A stretch of DNA of 64,000 nt, from positions 124,001 to 188,000 of the forward strand of contig NZ_KB892426.1 in assembly GCF_000373765.1 (NCBI RefSeq), written 5' to 3'. Origin of the DNA: Legionella shakespearei DSM 23087. GTDB lineage: Bacteria; Pseudomonadota; Gammaproteobacteria; Legionellales; Legionellaceae. The translations under genes were made by a program, and so were the position numbers. Positions within the stretch are counted from its first letter, which is position 1; each line of letters starts with the position of its first letter. Below, in pieces: positions 34,035 to 43,070 of this stretch. A model generated the notes under the pieces. That model saw only the letters and a list, made by a program, of their open reading frames with translations. It was not told the origin of the DNA and ran no database searches.

Positions 34035-35738
34035 CTACACAGTTTCAGTTTGCGCTTTTGACGATTTCCTCTCAATCTCTCGATCTTTAAGGGCGCGTCT
34101 TAAAATCTTGCCTACATTTGTTTTGGGCAGATCATCACAAAATTCAACTATCTTGGGTACTTTATAAGCGGTCAAGTGTTCACGGCAATGTGCGATAACC
34201 TGTTCGGCCGTCAATGCAGGATCTTTTTTAACGATACACGCCTTGACTCTTTCGCCGGACTCTTCATCGGCAACACCAACAACACCCACTTCCAATACTC
34301 CTGGATGCAAACCAATGACCTGCTCCACTTCATTGGGGTAAACATTAAATCCGGAAACAACAATCATGTCTTTCTTTCTATCCACCAGATAGATGAATCC
34401 CTCTTCATCCATTCGCGCAATATCGCCAGTTTTCAAAAATCCGTCCTTGGTAAAGACCAATGCAGTTTCATCCGGTCTGTTCCAATAACCGGCCATTACC
34501 TGAGGTCCCTTGATGCATAACTCTCCACTCGAACCTATAGCAACTTCTTTTCCATTATCATCACGAATGGATACATCTGTTGAGGGTAATGGTAATCCTA
34601 TACTGCCATTATATCCCTCAAGATACATAGGGTTTATAGTTGCGGCCGGGCTGGTTTCTGTTAAACCATAAGCCTCCAGAACACGTGTTTTGGTCATTTC
34701 AGACCATCGCAAGGATACGCTCTTTTGCAGAGCCATGCCCCCGGACAAAGCCAGTTTGAGTTTGCTGAAGTCTATTTCTTTAAACTTTGGATGATTTAAC
34801 AGGGAGTTATATAAGGTATTCACGCCTGTAAAAGCGGTAAAGCCAGTGTTTTTTATTTCATCAATGAAATGGCTGACATCCCTGGGATTGGTAATCAATA
34901 TATTTTTAGCACCGGCTTTCAGAAATGTAAGGCAATTGGCAGTAAGGGAAAATATATGATAAAGCGGTAAAGCAGTAATAATAATATCCTGCTTGTCAAT
35001 CCCTAAGGGAGCTATCCATGAATATGCCTGTAAAACATTTGCAATCATATTGCCATGGGTAAGAATTGCACCTTTGGCAACACCGGTTGTACCTCCGGTG
35101 TATTGCAAAAAGGCGATGTTGTCATGGTTTAATTCAACATGATGCAAGGTCGCCTGTGCACCTTCAAGCAAAGCATAATTAAAAGCGACAGCATGTGGAA
35201 TTTTATAAGAAGGGACCAGTTTTTTTACATGTTTCACAACAAAGTTGACTATCATACGTTTGAACGTGGGAAACAGATCGCCAATTTGGGTAACAATAAC
35301 GTGTTTTAACGCTGGAGTGGAAGGCAAGGCTTTCTCAACTGTTTTGGCAAAATTGGCCAAAACAATAATTGCTTCTGCACCTGAATCATTCATCTGATGA
35401 ATCACTTCATCAGCGGTGTATAGTGGATTAGTATTCACAACGATATAGCCAGCACGCAAGATAGCGAACAAGGCCACAGGATATTGAAGAATGTTGGGCA
35501 TCATGATGGCTATTCGTGCACCTTTCTCCAAACCAAGCTGTTGCAGGTATGCAGCAAGATTTCTGCTTAAATGATCCAGTTGTGAGTAAGAAATTTCAGT
35601 GCCCAGGTTAGAGTAAGCACTTTTCTTACTGTAACGGGTACAGGATTCTTTAAATAATTCGACCAGGGATATATATTGACTTGGGTCAATTTCATGTGGC
35701 ACGTCATTTTGATATTGTTCAAACCATCGTTTATCCAC
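34035..35738 (-). CDS. fadD: Long-chain fatty-acid CoA ligase
   Basis: The 567-residue adenylate-forming enzyme has the AMP-binding P-loop LQYTGGTTGVAKGAILTHGN (about residues 210-229). YGLTETSPA, the GYWNRPDET region and the fatty-acyl signature TGDIARMDEEGFIYLVDRKK (about 437-456) follow. The C-terminal PKTNVGKILRRALKD carries the catalytic Lys. Length and start match FadD, which activates exogenous fatty acids. The start is GTG, with AAGGAT upstream. Confidence 0.95.
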   Translation of the reverse strand: MDKRWFEQYQNDVPHEIDPSQYISLVELFKESCTRYSKKSAYSNLGTEISYSQLDHLSRNLAAYLQQLGLEKGARIAIMMPNILQYPVALFAILRAGYIVVNTNPLYTADEVIHQMNDSGAEAIIVLANFAKTVEKALPSTPALKHVIVTQIGDLFPTFKRMIVNFVVKHVKKLVPSYKIPHAVAFNYALLEGAQATLHHVELNHDNIAFLQYTGGTTGVAKGAILTHGNMIANVLQAYSWIAPLGIDKQDIIITALPLYHIFSLTANCLTFLKAGAKNILITNPRDVSHFIDEIKNTGFTAFTGVNTLYNSLLNHPKFKEIDFSKLKLALSGGMALQKSVSLRWSEMTKTRVLEAYGLTETSPAATINPMYLEGYNGSIGLPLPSTDVSIRDDNGKEVAIGSSGELCIKGPQVMAGYWNRPDETALVFTKDGFLKTGDIARMDEEGFIYLVDRKKDMIVVSGFNVYPNEVEQVIGLHPGVLEVGVVGVADEESGERVKACIVKKDPALTAEQVIAHCREHLTAYKVPKIVEFCDDLPKTNVGKILRRALKDREIERKSSKAQTETV

Positions 35739-35794
35739 TTTGTTATCCTTCTGTTATTGGTTCCCGCATGCTAGTATAAACAAAAATATCAGTT

Positions 35795-36508
35795 ATGGAT
35801 ATCATACTCATGAGTGAAAATATCACAAAAACTCAAGGATTTAAGTTGAAAGGGAGGCTTTATACTTTTACTGTTTTGCAAGTTTTAAATACAGATAAGG
35901 ATATTTTTTCACAACAATTTGCTGAAACTGTAGTTAAGGCACCCAAACTATTCGAAAAAACACCAGTTGTCTTCGATTTGTCTGCGGTAAATCATCTTGA
36001 GTTTGATCTGCAGGGTTTATGTCAGATTGCCCGTGATTATGGAATGATTCCGGTCGCAATCCAGGGCGGAAACGCCTTACAGGATACTTTGGCTCATTGC
36101 CATGGTTTGGCTGTGTTAAATGCATCAACAGCGCAAGATAAGCCAATCATCGAACCAGTTACTGTAGAAAATACAGCCGTAGAACCTGTAAAAGCCAGAT
36201 TATTAACAACTCCTGTGCGATCAGGGCAGCAAGTAGTTGCGAAAGGTAGTGATTTGATTGTTACTTCATCGGTGAGCCATGGGGCCGAGTTATTGTCCGA
36301 TGGCAATATTCATGTCTATGGGGCGTTAAGAGGGCGTGCACTGGCTGGTATCACCGGCGATGTCGAGGCCAGAATTTTTTGTCAGGCACTTGACGCAGAA
36401 CTGGTTTCTATTGCTGGATATTATCGCTTGAGTGATGCGATAGAACCAGTCAATGGCCCATGTCAAATCTATCTTGTTGACCAGCATATTGTTATTGAGC
36501 CTCTATGA
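35795..36508 (+). CDS. minC: Septum site-determining protein MinC
   Basis: The protein has up to 237 residues; ATG 35810 would give 232. The N-terminal FtsZ-inhibiting domain is about residues 10-110. The C-terminal beta-helix domain has VRSGQQVVAKGSDLIVTSSV and GAELLSDGNIHVYGALRGRA LAGITGD (about residues 160-195). It blocks Z-ring formation away from midcell. minD and minE are not adjacent. lpxH begins before its stop (4-base overlap). A TATAAA at 35775-35780 may be its -10 box. Confidence 0.93.
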   Translation: MDIILMSENITKTQGFKLKGRLYTFTVLQVLNTDKDIFSQQFAETVVKAPKLFEKTPVVFDLSAVNHLEFDLQGLCQIARDYGMIPVAIQGGNALQDTLAHCHGLAVLNASTAQDKPIIEPVTVENTAVEPVKARLLTTPVRSGQQVVAKGSDLIVTSSVSHGAELLSDGNIHVYGALRGRALAGITGDVEARIFCQALDAELVSIAGYYRLSDAIEPVNGPCQIYLVDQHIVIEPL

Positions 36509-37224
36509 TTGATGCGGTATTTATATCTGATTTGCATTTGCATCCGGATGATGAGGGAATTCTTAACCGCTTTAATGAGTTCCTTTCATGGGCGCAAGGT
36601 TCTGTAAAGAGTATCTACATTTTAGGTGATTTTTTCCATGCCTGGGCAGGAGATGATTCTTTAAATGACTGGAGCCGTTCAATAGCTTTGAAATTATCCA
36701 ATTTAAAACAGCAGGGCATCTCACTATATTACATGCACGGCAATCGCGATTTTTTATTGGGGAAGACCTTTGCCAAACTTGCAGGATGGCAAGTCCTGGC
36801 AGATCCAACGGTTATTACCTTGGGAGAAGAGCGGGTTTTACTGTCGCATGGTGATCGCTATTGTACTAAGGATATAAGCCACCAACGCTTCAGGCTCTTG
36901 ACAAGAAACGTATTGTTTACCAAATTGTTTTTATGCCTGCCTTTATCTTTCCGTGAGAAATTGGTTAATAAGGTTCGCGACATCAGTTTAAGTAATCACA
37001 GTAAATCCATGGAAGAGATGGATGTGGTAGCAGATGCGGTAATGCAACATATGAAGTCTCATCGGCTATTTACGTTAATCCATGGCCATACTCATAAGTC
37101 TGGATTAACCGAGTACGATAATGATCCTCAAAAATTACAGCGTTTCGTGTTGAGCGACTGGGATGACACACCTAAGTTTTTGTGTTATGATAGAACAAAG
37201 GGAATCTATTTCGCGCAGTATTGA
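36505..37224 (+). CDS. lpxH: UDP-2,3-diacylglucosamine diphosphatase
   Basis: The 239-residue calcineurin-like phosphoesterase makes lipid X in lipid A synthesis at the membrane face. The metal motifs are in order: FISDLHLHPDD (about residue 5), GDFFHAWAGDD (40-50), HGNRDFLLG (79-87), LLSHGDRYCT and IHGHTHKSG (about 193). It overlaps minC by 4 bases, so the two are probably translated together. Confidence 0.95.
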   Translation: MIDAVFISDLHLHPDDEGILNRFNEFLSWAQGSVKSIYILGDFFHAWAGDDSLNDWSRSIALKLSNLKQQGISLYYMHGNRDFLLGKTFAKLAGWQVLADPTVITLGEERVLLSHGDRYCTKDISHQRFRLLTRNVLFTKLFLCLPLSFREKLVNKVRDISLSNHSKSMEEMDVVADAVMQHMKSHRLFTLIHGHTHKSGLTEYDNDPQKLQRFVLSDWDDTPKFLCYDRTKGIYFAQY

Positions 37225-37245
37225 TTTTTATTCAGGAGTTTACAG

Positions 37246-38118
37246 ATGGCTAAATCAGAAAAAGAGATGAGAGAAGAACTTCTAAGAATACGCACGGACG
37301 AAGAAAATAAAAAGCGTGACGCCGAGCGGCAAGCTTTAAAGGCTGACCGCGAAATGGCTCAAGCTGAAGCTCGTGACGAACTGATTAAAGGACGTATTGA
37401 ACGTGATCCTCAGTCAGGTAGAGAAATTGTCTTATGGGATGAAGCATGGAGATTGGCTGATGCCGCGCACCATTCTGAAGTCAGGGCTTATGATGACTGG
37501 CGTGCTGCTATGTTAGGATTGTTGACCATGTATGGCATGCTGAACAAGGCTTTAAACCAGGAATTTAAAGAAATGCGTTCCAATATTGGTGATTCGGTAA
37601 TGACTGGTACTACTTTGGGTGATATTCCTGTATTTGGTGATGCCCTTAACGTGATTCCTACATATGGCCCGGCTCTTGCTGCTATAAAAACGCCAGGTGC
37701 ATTAGATGGTTGTGATGCTTTGACTGACTTTTTGTCAGATAAATTTGGTGCAGCCCAAGAGATTCCTCTGCCTGTTTTACAGCATAAAGTACAGTTTTCC
37801 GATGACGGTAAGCTTGTAATTGATAAATTGACTCGTTCAGATAACATCGATAATACAGCTCCTGCGCCTACTCCTGAAGGTGCACCCAAGGCAAAATCCT
37901 TAGATGATTATTTTTCGGAGGCGGTGCATGAATGGTTGGCTGAAGAGGGATACAAGCCTTCTGCTACAAATCCAGCAAAATTTGTTAATAGCAGTGGTGC
38001 TGAGTTAACCCAAAAGGCGTTTGAAGAATTAAGAGATAATAAGGATCATGGATTGAATCATTTCTTAAAGGTTAATCTTCCCAATATGGAATTCAGACCA
38101 AGCGGTCCTTCAATGTAA
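37246..38118 (+). CDS. Orphan 290-residue protein, possible effector
   Basis: No known domain is evident. A highly charged N-terminal helix (about residues 1-60, rich in Glu, Arg and Lys) is followed by a small hydrophobic helix WRAAMLGLLTMYGMLNKALN. A Gly/Pro/Ala region (TTLGDIPVFGDALNVIPTYG PALAAIK, about residues 122-148) and a Pro-rich linker (NTAPAPTPEGAPKAK) come next. There is no signal peptide. TCAGGAG precedes ATG. It lies 21 bases after lpxH but seems unrelated to it. Function unknown. Confidence 0.8.
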   Translation: MAKSEKEMREELLRIRTDEENKKRDAERQALKADREMAQAEARDELIKGRIERDPQSGREIVLWDEAWRLADAAHHSEVRAYDDWRAAMLGLLTMYGMLNKALNQEFKEMRSNIGDSVMTGTTLGDIPVFGDALNVIPTYGPALAAIKTPGALDGCDALTDFLSDKFGAAQEIPLPVLQHKVQFSDDGKLVIDKLTRSDNIDNTAPAPTPEGAPKAKSLDDYFSEAVHEWLAEEGYKPSATNPAKFVNSSGAELTQKAFEELRDNKDHGLNHFLKVNLPNMEFRPSGPSM

Positions 38119-38134
38119 GGGATTTGTAAGTTCT

Positions 38135-38160
38135 GAAGCCCGTATTAGCGATAGTGTATT
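38135..38160 (+). repeat. Family D remnant
   Basis: GAAGCCCGTATTAGCGATAG TGTATT retains the first half of a family D unit; the head GTAG is changed to GAAG and the right half of the stem is lost. Confidence 0.6.
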
Positions 38161-38186
38161 AACTTATATTCCACCGTCCCGAGGAC

Positions 38187-38313
38187 ACTGCCATTAAGTT
38201 AAGCACTACTCCACCGTACCGCGGCTTGTCCGCGGTATCCAGAGATCTAAGTTCGGAGTGAGATTCCTGGATCCCGCGGACAAGCCGCGGGACGGCGGAA
38301 CTCCTTAAGTTAA
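38187..38313 (-). repeat. Family F palindrome, copy 2
   Basis: It is nearly identical to 16420-16545 in the opposite orientation, from ACTGCCATTAAGTTAAGC to the terminal TTAAGTTAAGC. The last bases overlap the end of miaE: the final Leu-Thr codons and the stop codon lie in the element's terminal TTAACTTAA. Confidence 0.88.
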
Positions 38314-38949
38314 GCGATACATCATTGCTTCAGTGGGGATGCCGCTATGAAAGCGGAACACCACATCTTCAGACCGGATAAATTCATTTTCCAAAGTCAG
38401 GAAGCGATTCAATCGTTCTTCTATAGCTCCTCCATATAATTTAGCCAAGCCTAAATAGTCTTCAAAATGTCGTGCTTCTGATTTGATCAACGTACCATAA
38501 AACCTGGCAAGTTCCTGATCTTCTATATAGGGAATAATGGCATTAAACCGCTCACAGGAACGTGCTTCTATTATGGCTCCTATAATCAATTGATCACAAA
38601 GCCGTTCTATTCCATCCTTTTTGGTGATGTGTTTGTGAAGGGTCGTTGCGTATTCTGATGGCTGTAGTGGGCCAAAAGTAATTCCTTTCCTTTGCATCAG
38701 GTGAATCACTTTTTCAAAATGAAGTAATTCTTCTCTGGCCAATGGAGACATCACAGAAACCAATTCATGACGCTCTGGGTATTTGCTGATAAAATTAATC
38801 GCAGTGGCGGCTGCCTTTCGTTCACAATGTGCATGATCTGCCAGGAGAAGGGGAATATGGTCACTGGCATAACTCAGCCATAATTCAGGTGTTTTAATTC
38901 GTAGAAAATCATGTAAGATTTGTAAATCTGTATCTAATCGTTTTACCAT
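38305..38949 (-). CDS. miaE: tRNA-(ms2io6A) hydroxylase
   Basis: The 214-residue diiron hydroxylase adds a hydroxyl to the isopentenyl group of ms2i6A37 in tRNA. Diiron ligands are in HAHCERKAA (about residue 43), REELLHFEKV (Glu and His, about 72-76), IEARSCERF and KSEARHFEDY (about 157). This matches MiaE over full length. It needs the product of MiaA and MiaB. Its stop codon lies in a family F repeat. Confidence 0.94.
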   Translation of the reverse strand: MVKRLDTDLQILHDFLRIKTPELWLSYASDHIPLLLADHAHCERKAAATAINFISKYPERHELVSVMSPLAREELLHFEKVIHLMQRKGITFGPLQPSEYATTLHKHITKKDGIERLCDQLIIGAIIEARSCERFNAIIPYIEDQELARFYGTLIKSEARHFEDYLGLAKLYGGAIEERLNRFLTLENEFIRSEDVVFRFHSGIPTEAMMYRLT

Positions 38950-39023
38950 TTATAAAATACACTATACTTCTTAAAAGAAGCCCTTTATACCATAGCAACA
39001 GACTAATTTAAATTGGATGAATA

Positions 39024-39908
39024 ATGGACGAAATAGTAAATGATGAGCAATTAAACAAATGGTTTTCAACCTATGGGGTGATTACTGCGGAACGAATATT
39101 GGGAAAGCTGAATATTACTTTGCCTCATGATGAATTATTAAGCGCTATTAAAAGCCCATTTAGTTTTTATCATTCATTGTTGCGCATACCTTTAAAAAAC
39201 GTATTGAATGGGATCGTCTTGCAGCAGGCTAATGACTATCATTTATACGTACAAAAATTATTTATAGATTACCTTTTGTCCGGTGAAAGCAGCAAAAGCG
39301 AAGATTCTCAGGGGGCATCGACGCGGGAATCTATGGAGAATGAGCGTGCCCAGCTTGTTATTCTGGGTGAGAATTTTCACAAACTGCAATTAAAGCAAAA
39401 TGAAGTCATTGCAAAAAGCCAACAGTTTTTACGTACCATTGCATCAGCATGGAAAAATGCATTTGAATCGTCACTTTCCGCGGTAAGCACTACTTTGAAG
39501 AACAAGGGGTTTGAAAATAAGAAGAGTCAGGTCAGACAAGGAATGAATCAGGCATTAATTTTCTGCGACTACGTCAAAGCAGAATCTATGGGTAATCAGT
39601 ACCTTTTTGTGGAAGAGTTTAATAAAGAGCTGAATATTCCTCTTACCGAGGAGTTAAAAGATAAACTCATCGGTAATATGGATGAGATGCTGAAGATCAT
39701 CATAGCTTTTGATGATGAAGTTCGGCCTTTGGTTGAAGAAACCGACGAAATGGCGGAGCAGGCCAGAGCATTCCGAACCCAGTTTTATGATACTATTCTG
39801 CGCGTCAATGAATTAATTCAGCTACTGCCTGATTATAAAGTTAATCCGGAACAAGACGCTATCAACCGTGAGCCCTTATATTTTGACAGAACACTGGGCG
39901 AGGCGTGA
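39024..39908 (+). CDS. Conserved-looking helical protein of unknown function
   Basis: I do not recognise this 294-residue protein. It begins MDEIVNDEQLNKWFSTYGVI, has a compact N-terminal part to about residue 90, then a Ser/Glu linker and a long mostly helical domain, with coiled-coil stretch ENERAQLVILGENFHKLQLK QNEV (about residues 110-133). There is no signal peptide or membrane segment. It is followed by ndk after 171 bases that include a family C repeat, so it is probably a separate transcript. Confidence 0.8.
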   Translation: MDEIVNDEQLNKWFSTYGVITAERILGKLNITLPHDELLSAIKSPFSFYHSLLRIPLKNVLNGIVLQQANDYHLYVQKLFIDYLLSGESSKSEDSQGASTRESMENERAQLVILGENFHKLQLKQNEVIAKSQQFLRTIASAWKNAFESSLSAVSTTLKNKGFENKKSQVRQGMNQALIFCDYVKAESMGNQYLFVEEFNKELNIPLTEELKDKLIGNMDEMLKIIIAFDDEVRPLVEETDEMAEQARAFRTQFYDTILRVNELIQLLPDYKVNPEQDAINREPLYFDRTLGEA

Positions 39909-39959
39909 ACGTAGTACGGCCTCGTCAGATTTAAAACAGCCCTGACGTGGCATGGTACC

Positions 39960-39984
39960 GTAGCCCGGTCTGCTTGCAGGCGGG
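39960..39984 (+). repeat. REP-like element, family C, with CCTGRCGTGGCA module
   Basis: GTAGCCCGGTCTGCTTGCAG then GCGGG. It is preceded by CCCTGACGTGGCATGGTACC (39939-39959), the same module that flanks family C at 33978. It lies between the 294-residue gene and the ndk promoter. Confidence 0.78.
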
Positions 39985-40037
39985 AATTGTTCACACCCAA
40001 CATGAATTTATATTAGCCACAACCCCATATTTTCATG

Positions 40038-40043
40038 TATAAT
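40038..40043 (+). promoter_or_regulatory. Likely -10 box of ndk
   Basis: A perfect TATAAT lies 37 bases before the ndk ATG. The -35 region (TTAGCC at 40014-40019) is poor. CGGAG at about 40070 is the ribosome site. Confidence 0.5.
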
Positions 40044-40079
40044 AATGCACTTTTAACGTTAACCATGTCGGAGTGCATT

Positions 40080-40505
40080 ATGTCAAAAGAATTAACCCTG
40101 TCTATTATTAAGCCAGATGCTGTAGCAAAATCTGTTATAGGTCAAATCTATTCACGTTTTGAAAATGCCGGTTTAAATATTGTTGCTGCAAAAATGGCTC
40201 AGTTGTCACGTACTCAGGCAGAAGATTTTTATGATATCCACAGGGCTCGTCCTTTCTTCAACGATCTGGTTGAGTTTATGATTTCTGGTCCTGTTATGAT
40301 CCAGGTATTAAAAGGCGACAATGCTGTTGCAAAAAACAGAGACATCATGGGTGCTACTAATCCAAAAGAGGCTGCTCCTGGTACTATTCGTGCTGATTTT
40401 GCTGACAGTATCGATGCCAATGCCGTACACGGTTCTGACAGTGCCGAGAATGCTGCTCGTGAAATTGCATTCTTCTTTGAACCTCATGAAGTATGTGACA
40501 GATAA
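40080..40505 (+). CDS. ndk: Nucleoside diphosphate kinase
   Basis: The 141-residue enzyme balances nucleoside triphosphates. It begins [18 protein letters not shown] and has the active-site His in the [12 protein letters not shown] pattern (about residues 114-125), full length for bacterial Ndk. ATG 40080 follows CGGAG; the in-frame ATG at 40035 lies within the promoter and is rejected. rlmN follows 19 bases later. Confidence 0.97.
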   Translation: MSKELTLSIIKPDAVAKSVIGQIYSRFENAGLNIVAAKMAQLSRTQAEDFYDIHRARPFFNDLVEFMISGPVMIQVLKGDNAVAKNRDIMGATNPKEAAPGTIRADFADSIDANAVHGSDSAENAAREIAFFFEPHEVCDR

Positions 40506-40524
40506 GATCAGTTTTGGAGTTAAA

Positions 40525-41664
40525 ATGACCGGTCAAAAAGTAAATTTATTGAATTACACCTATCAACAATTGCGTGAATTGCTTGCTCAATGGGATGAAA
40601 AGCCTTTTAGAGCCCAGCAATTAATTCAATGGATTCATCAGGCCGGTTTAACTGATTTTGAGCAAATGACTAACATCGGGAAAGCTTTGAGAGAAAAGCT
40701 GTCCCGCTTGTCTTTTATCGGGTTACCTGAAATTGTAACCTGCCAGAAATCGAATGATGGAACCCACAAATGGTTACTGAAACTCGATTGCGGTAATTGC
40801 ATTGAAACAGTATTCATTCCTGAAGCTAACCGTGGAACCCTTTGTGTTTCCTCTCAGGTTGGCTGTGCGCTGAATTGTTCTTTCTGTTCTACCGCGAAGC
40901 AAGGATTTAATCGTAATTTAAGCACAGCGGAAATAATCGGACAGGTATGGTTGGCTGTCAGAGAATTATCTCAGTCTCAGGGAACACATGATCAGCGTGT
41001 CACGAATGTAGTCATGATGGGCATGGGTGAGCCTTTGCTGAACTTTGATAATGTCGTTTCTGCCATGAACCTTATGATGGATGATTTTGCTTATGGCCTG
41101 TCAAAGCGTCGTGTTACTTTAAGCACCTCAGGTGTATTGCCTGATTTGGAGCGTTTAAGGGAAGAAAGCCCGGTCGCTTTAGCGGTTTCGCTTCACGCCC
41201 CGAATGATGCTTTAAGAAATGAACTGGTACCCATTAACAAAAAATATCCACTGGCGCAACTAATGGCTTTATGCAAACGATATTTCAAAGATGAACCAAG
41301 ACGAAAAGTGACATTTGAGTATGTAATGCTAAAAGGCGTTAATGATCAACCAGAACATGCGGCACAACTGGTTAAATTGCTTAAAGATGTCCCATCAAAA
41401 GTAAATTTAATCCCGTTTAATCCCTTTCCAATGACACAATACGAACGCTCATCCCAAGCCGCTATTGATGCATTCAGAGATCATCTTATTAAACATGGAA
41501 TCAATACGATTACACGAAAAACACGTGGTGACGATATTGATGCCGCCTGCGGACAGTTAGCAGGCGAAGTGAAGGATAGGACAAGCCGCTCCCAGCGATG
41601 GCAAAAACTTCATTTTATCCCTAAAAACAACTCATCAAACGAAATTATTAGCTCTGCAGACTAA
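40525..41664 (+). CDS. rlmN: 23S rRNA A2503 / tRNA A37 C2-methyltransferase RlmN
   Basis: The 379-residue radical-SAM methyltransferase has the cluster motif [17 protein letters not shown] (CxxxCxxC, about residues 118-134). [16 protein letters not shown] and the C-terminal [13 protein letters not shown], with the mechanistic Cys, follow. It methylates C2 of A2503 in 23S rRNA and A37 in some tRNAs. ATG 40525 follows TTGGAG. The order ndk-rlmN-pilF-rodZ-hisS is typical of gammaproteobacteria. Confidence 0.96.
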   Translation: MTGQKVNLLNYTYQQLRELLAQWDEKPFRAQQLIQWIHQAGLTDFEQMTNIGKALREKLSRLSFIGLPEIVTCQKSNDGTHKWLLKLDCGNCIETVFIPEANRGTLCVSSQVGCALNCSFCSTAKQGFNRNLSTAEIIGQVWLAVRELSQSQGTHDQRVTNVVMMGMGEPLLNFDNVVSAMNLMMDDFAYGLSKRRVTLSTSGVLPDLERLREESPVALAVSLHAPNDALRNELVPINKKYPLAQLMALCKRYFKDEPRRKVTFEYVMLKGVNDQPEHAAQLVKLLKDVPSKVNLIPFNPFPMTQYERSSQAAIDAFRDHLIKHGINTITRKTRGDDIDAACGQLAGEVKDRTSRSQRWQKLHFIPKNNSSNEIISSAD

Positions 41665-41752
41665 TTAGTTGAGAAATGAGATCACAAATCATTTTTAATT
41701 TGCCAGTAAGTGGTTATAATGCGGAATCATTTCTAACATATAAGTGGTTATC

Positions 41753-42532
41753 GTGCTAAGGTCTTTACGAGTCACATTTTTGATTGCTTTCTTGCTGATA
41801 GCCGGATGCCAGCACGCAGAAAATAAGGAAGAAGATACTGGTAACAAGAAAACAGACCTGAGCAAGGCTGCAAGTTATAATGTACAGCTGGGATTAGGGT
41901 ATCTAAAACAAGGTGACCGGCCGAGAGCTAAAAGAAAATTACTGACTGCTATGGAGCAGGAACCAGAGTCAGCGGATGTGAATGCCGCTATGGCTTATTA
42001 TTTTGAACAGACCAGTGAACTGGAAGAAGCAAAGAAATATTACGTGAAGGCTATAGCATTGTCTGGTAGTTCAGGTGCCCAGCTCAATAACTATGGTACT
42101 TTCTTGTGCAGGCAGGGTGATTATAAAAAGGCGGAAAGCTATTTCTTAAAAGCAGTAAAGGATGTGAAATACGTCCATACTTCCGGGGCCTACGAAAATG
42201 CGGGATTGTGCGCACTTGAAGTTCCTGATATTGAAAAGGCCAGGCTTTATTTTAATAATGCGCTGAATCAGGATCCGTCACGCAGAGTGTCATTATATGA
42301 GTTAGCCAAACTGGAAAGTAAAGCGGGTAATGATGAAAAAGCCTTGCTGTTGGTTCAGCAACATCCTGATTTAGTGTTAAATGACCGAATATTTTTATCT
42401 TTTGCGAAGAGTCTTGCTGAGAAAAATGGAAATCAGACTCTGGCCGCAGAATATGAAAGCAGCCTCAAAAAAATGGAGCCAACTACTGATATTAGTGGAG
42501 TAAATAATGAATACAATAGCCACAATGGATGA
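41753..42532 (+). CDS. pilF: Type IV pilus biogenesis lipoprotein PilF/PilW
   Basis: The 259-residue protein has a lipoprotein signal (FLIAFLLIAGC, Cys at about residue 19) and several TPR repeats, such as AASYNVQLGLGYLKQGDRPR AKRKLL and AQLNNYGTFLCRQGDYKKAE. PilF guides the PilQ secretin to the outer membrane. GTG 41753 is preferred to GTG 41744 because AAGTGG lies before it. A TATAAT at 41715-41720 may be the promoter. It overlaps the next gene by 26 bases. Confidence 0.9.
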   Translation: MLRSLRVTFLIAFLLIAGCQHAENKEEDTGNKKTDLSKAASYNVQLGLGYLKQGDRPRAKRKLLTAMEQEPESADVNAAMAYYFEQTSELEEAKKYYVKAIALSGSSGAQLNNYGTFLCRQGDYKKAESYFLKAVKDVKYVHTSGAYENAGLCALEVPDIEKARLYFNNALNQDPSRRVSLYELAKLESKAGNDEKALLLVQQHPDLVLNDRIFLSFAKSLAEKNGNQTLAAEYESSLKKMEPTTDISGVNNEYNSHNG

Positions 42533-43070
42533 TACATATAATTCCGAAATTGATAACCCAGGTTCGCAACTGGCAAATTTACGTCAACAAAAAGGGTACA
42601 GTATAGAATACGTTGCCAGTAAGTTGCATTTGAGAGCGCGTATCATAGAACTGATTGAGTCTGGTGATTTTAACTCATTACCAGAACCCGTATTTGTTAA
42701 AGGGTATTTGCGCGCCTATTCAAAACTTCTTGGTGTATCACCAGATCCCTTTTTAGCTGTATTTAATGATCAGTATACTGTAGAGAAAAAGCCGGAAAGA
42801 GCCTTATGGCAAAGTAAGCGTGAATCGCACAAAGCTGAATATGTAATAAGAATGGTGACCATATTGTTTGCCGTTGGTGTTTTAGTAGCTGTAGGTATCT
42901 GGTGGCAAAAAAATAAAGACGCACAACCGGCATATAATGCTAATGAGAAAATATCCGAGTTGTCGTTAAATGACGCACCTTCAGAACTTAAATTAACAGA
43001 TTTGTCTAAAATGCAATCCCTGTTAACCCCTAATGCGCAAATGACGCCTTTGGAGAAAAAAGGTGTCTGA
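42507..43070 (+). CDS. RodZ-like helix-turn-helix membrane protein
   Basis: The 187-residue protein has the RodZ-type cytoplasmic domain: [59 protein letters not shown] (about residues 19-77). One membrane helix (about residues 115-133) and only about 50 periplasmic residues follow. E. coli RodZ is about 337 residues, with a large periplasmic beta domain that is missing here. RodZ links MreB to the cell wall machinery. Its place between pilF and hisS supports the name. hisS overlaps its end by 8 bases. Confidence 0.85.
   Translation: MNTIATMDDTYNSEIDNPGSQLANLRQQKGYSIEYVASKLHLRARIIELIESGDFNSLPEPVFVKGYLRAYSKLLGVSPDPFLAVFNDQYTVEKKPERALWQSKRESHKAEYVIRMVTILFAVGVLVAVGIWWQKNKDAQPAYNANEKISELSLNDAPSELKLTDLSKMQSLLTPNAQMTPLEKKGV

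Noticed and set aside
42507-43070. Idea that this is a cytoplasmic phage-type repressor
   Set aside because: The extended helix-turn-helix domain followed by a membrane helix, and its place between pilF and hisS, fit RodZ far better.
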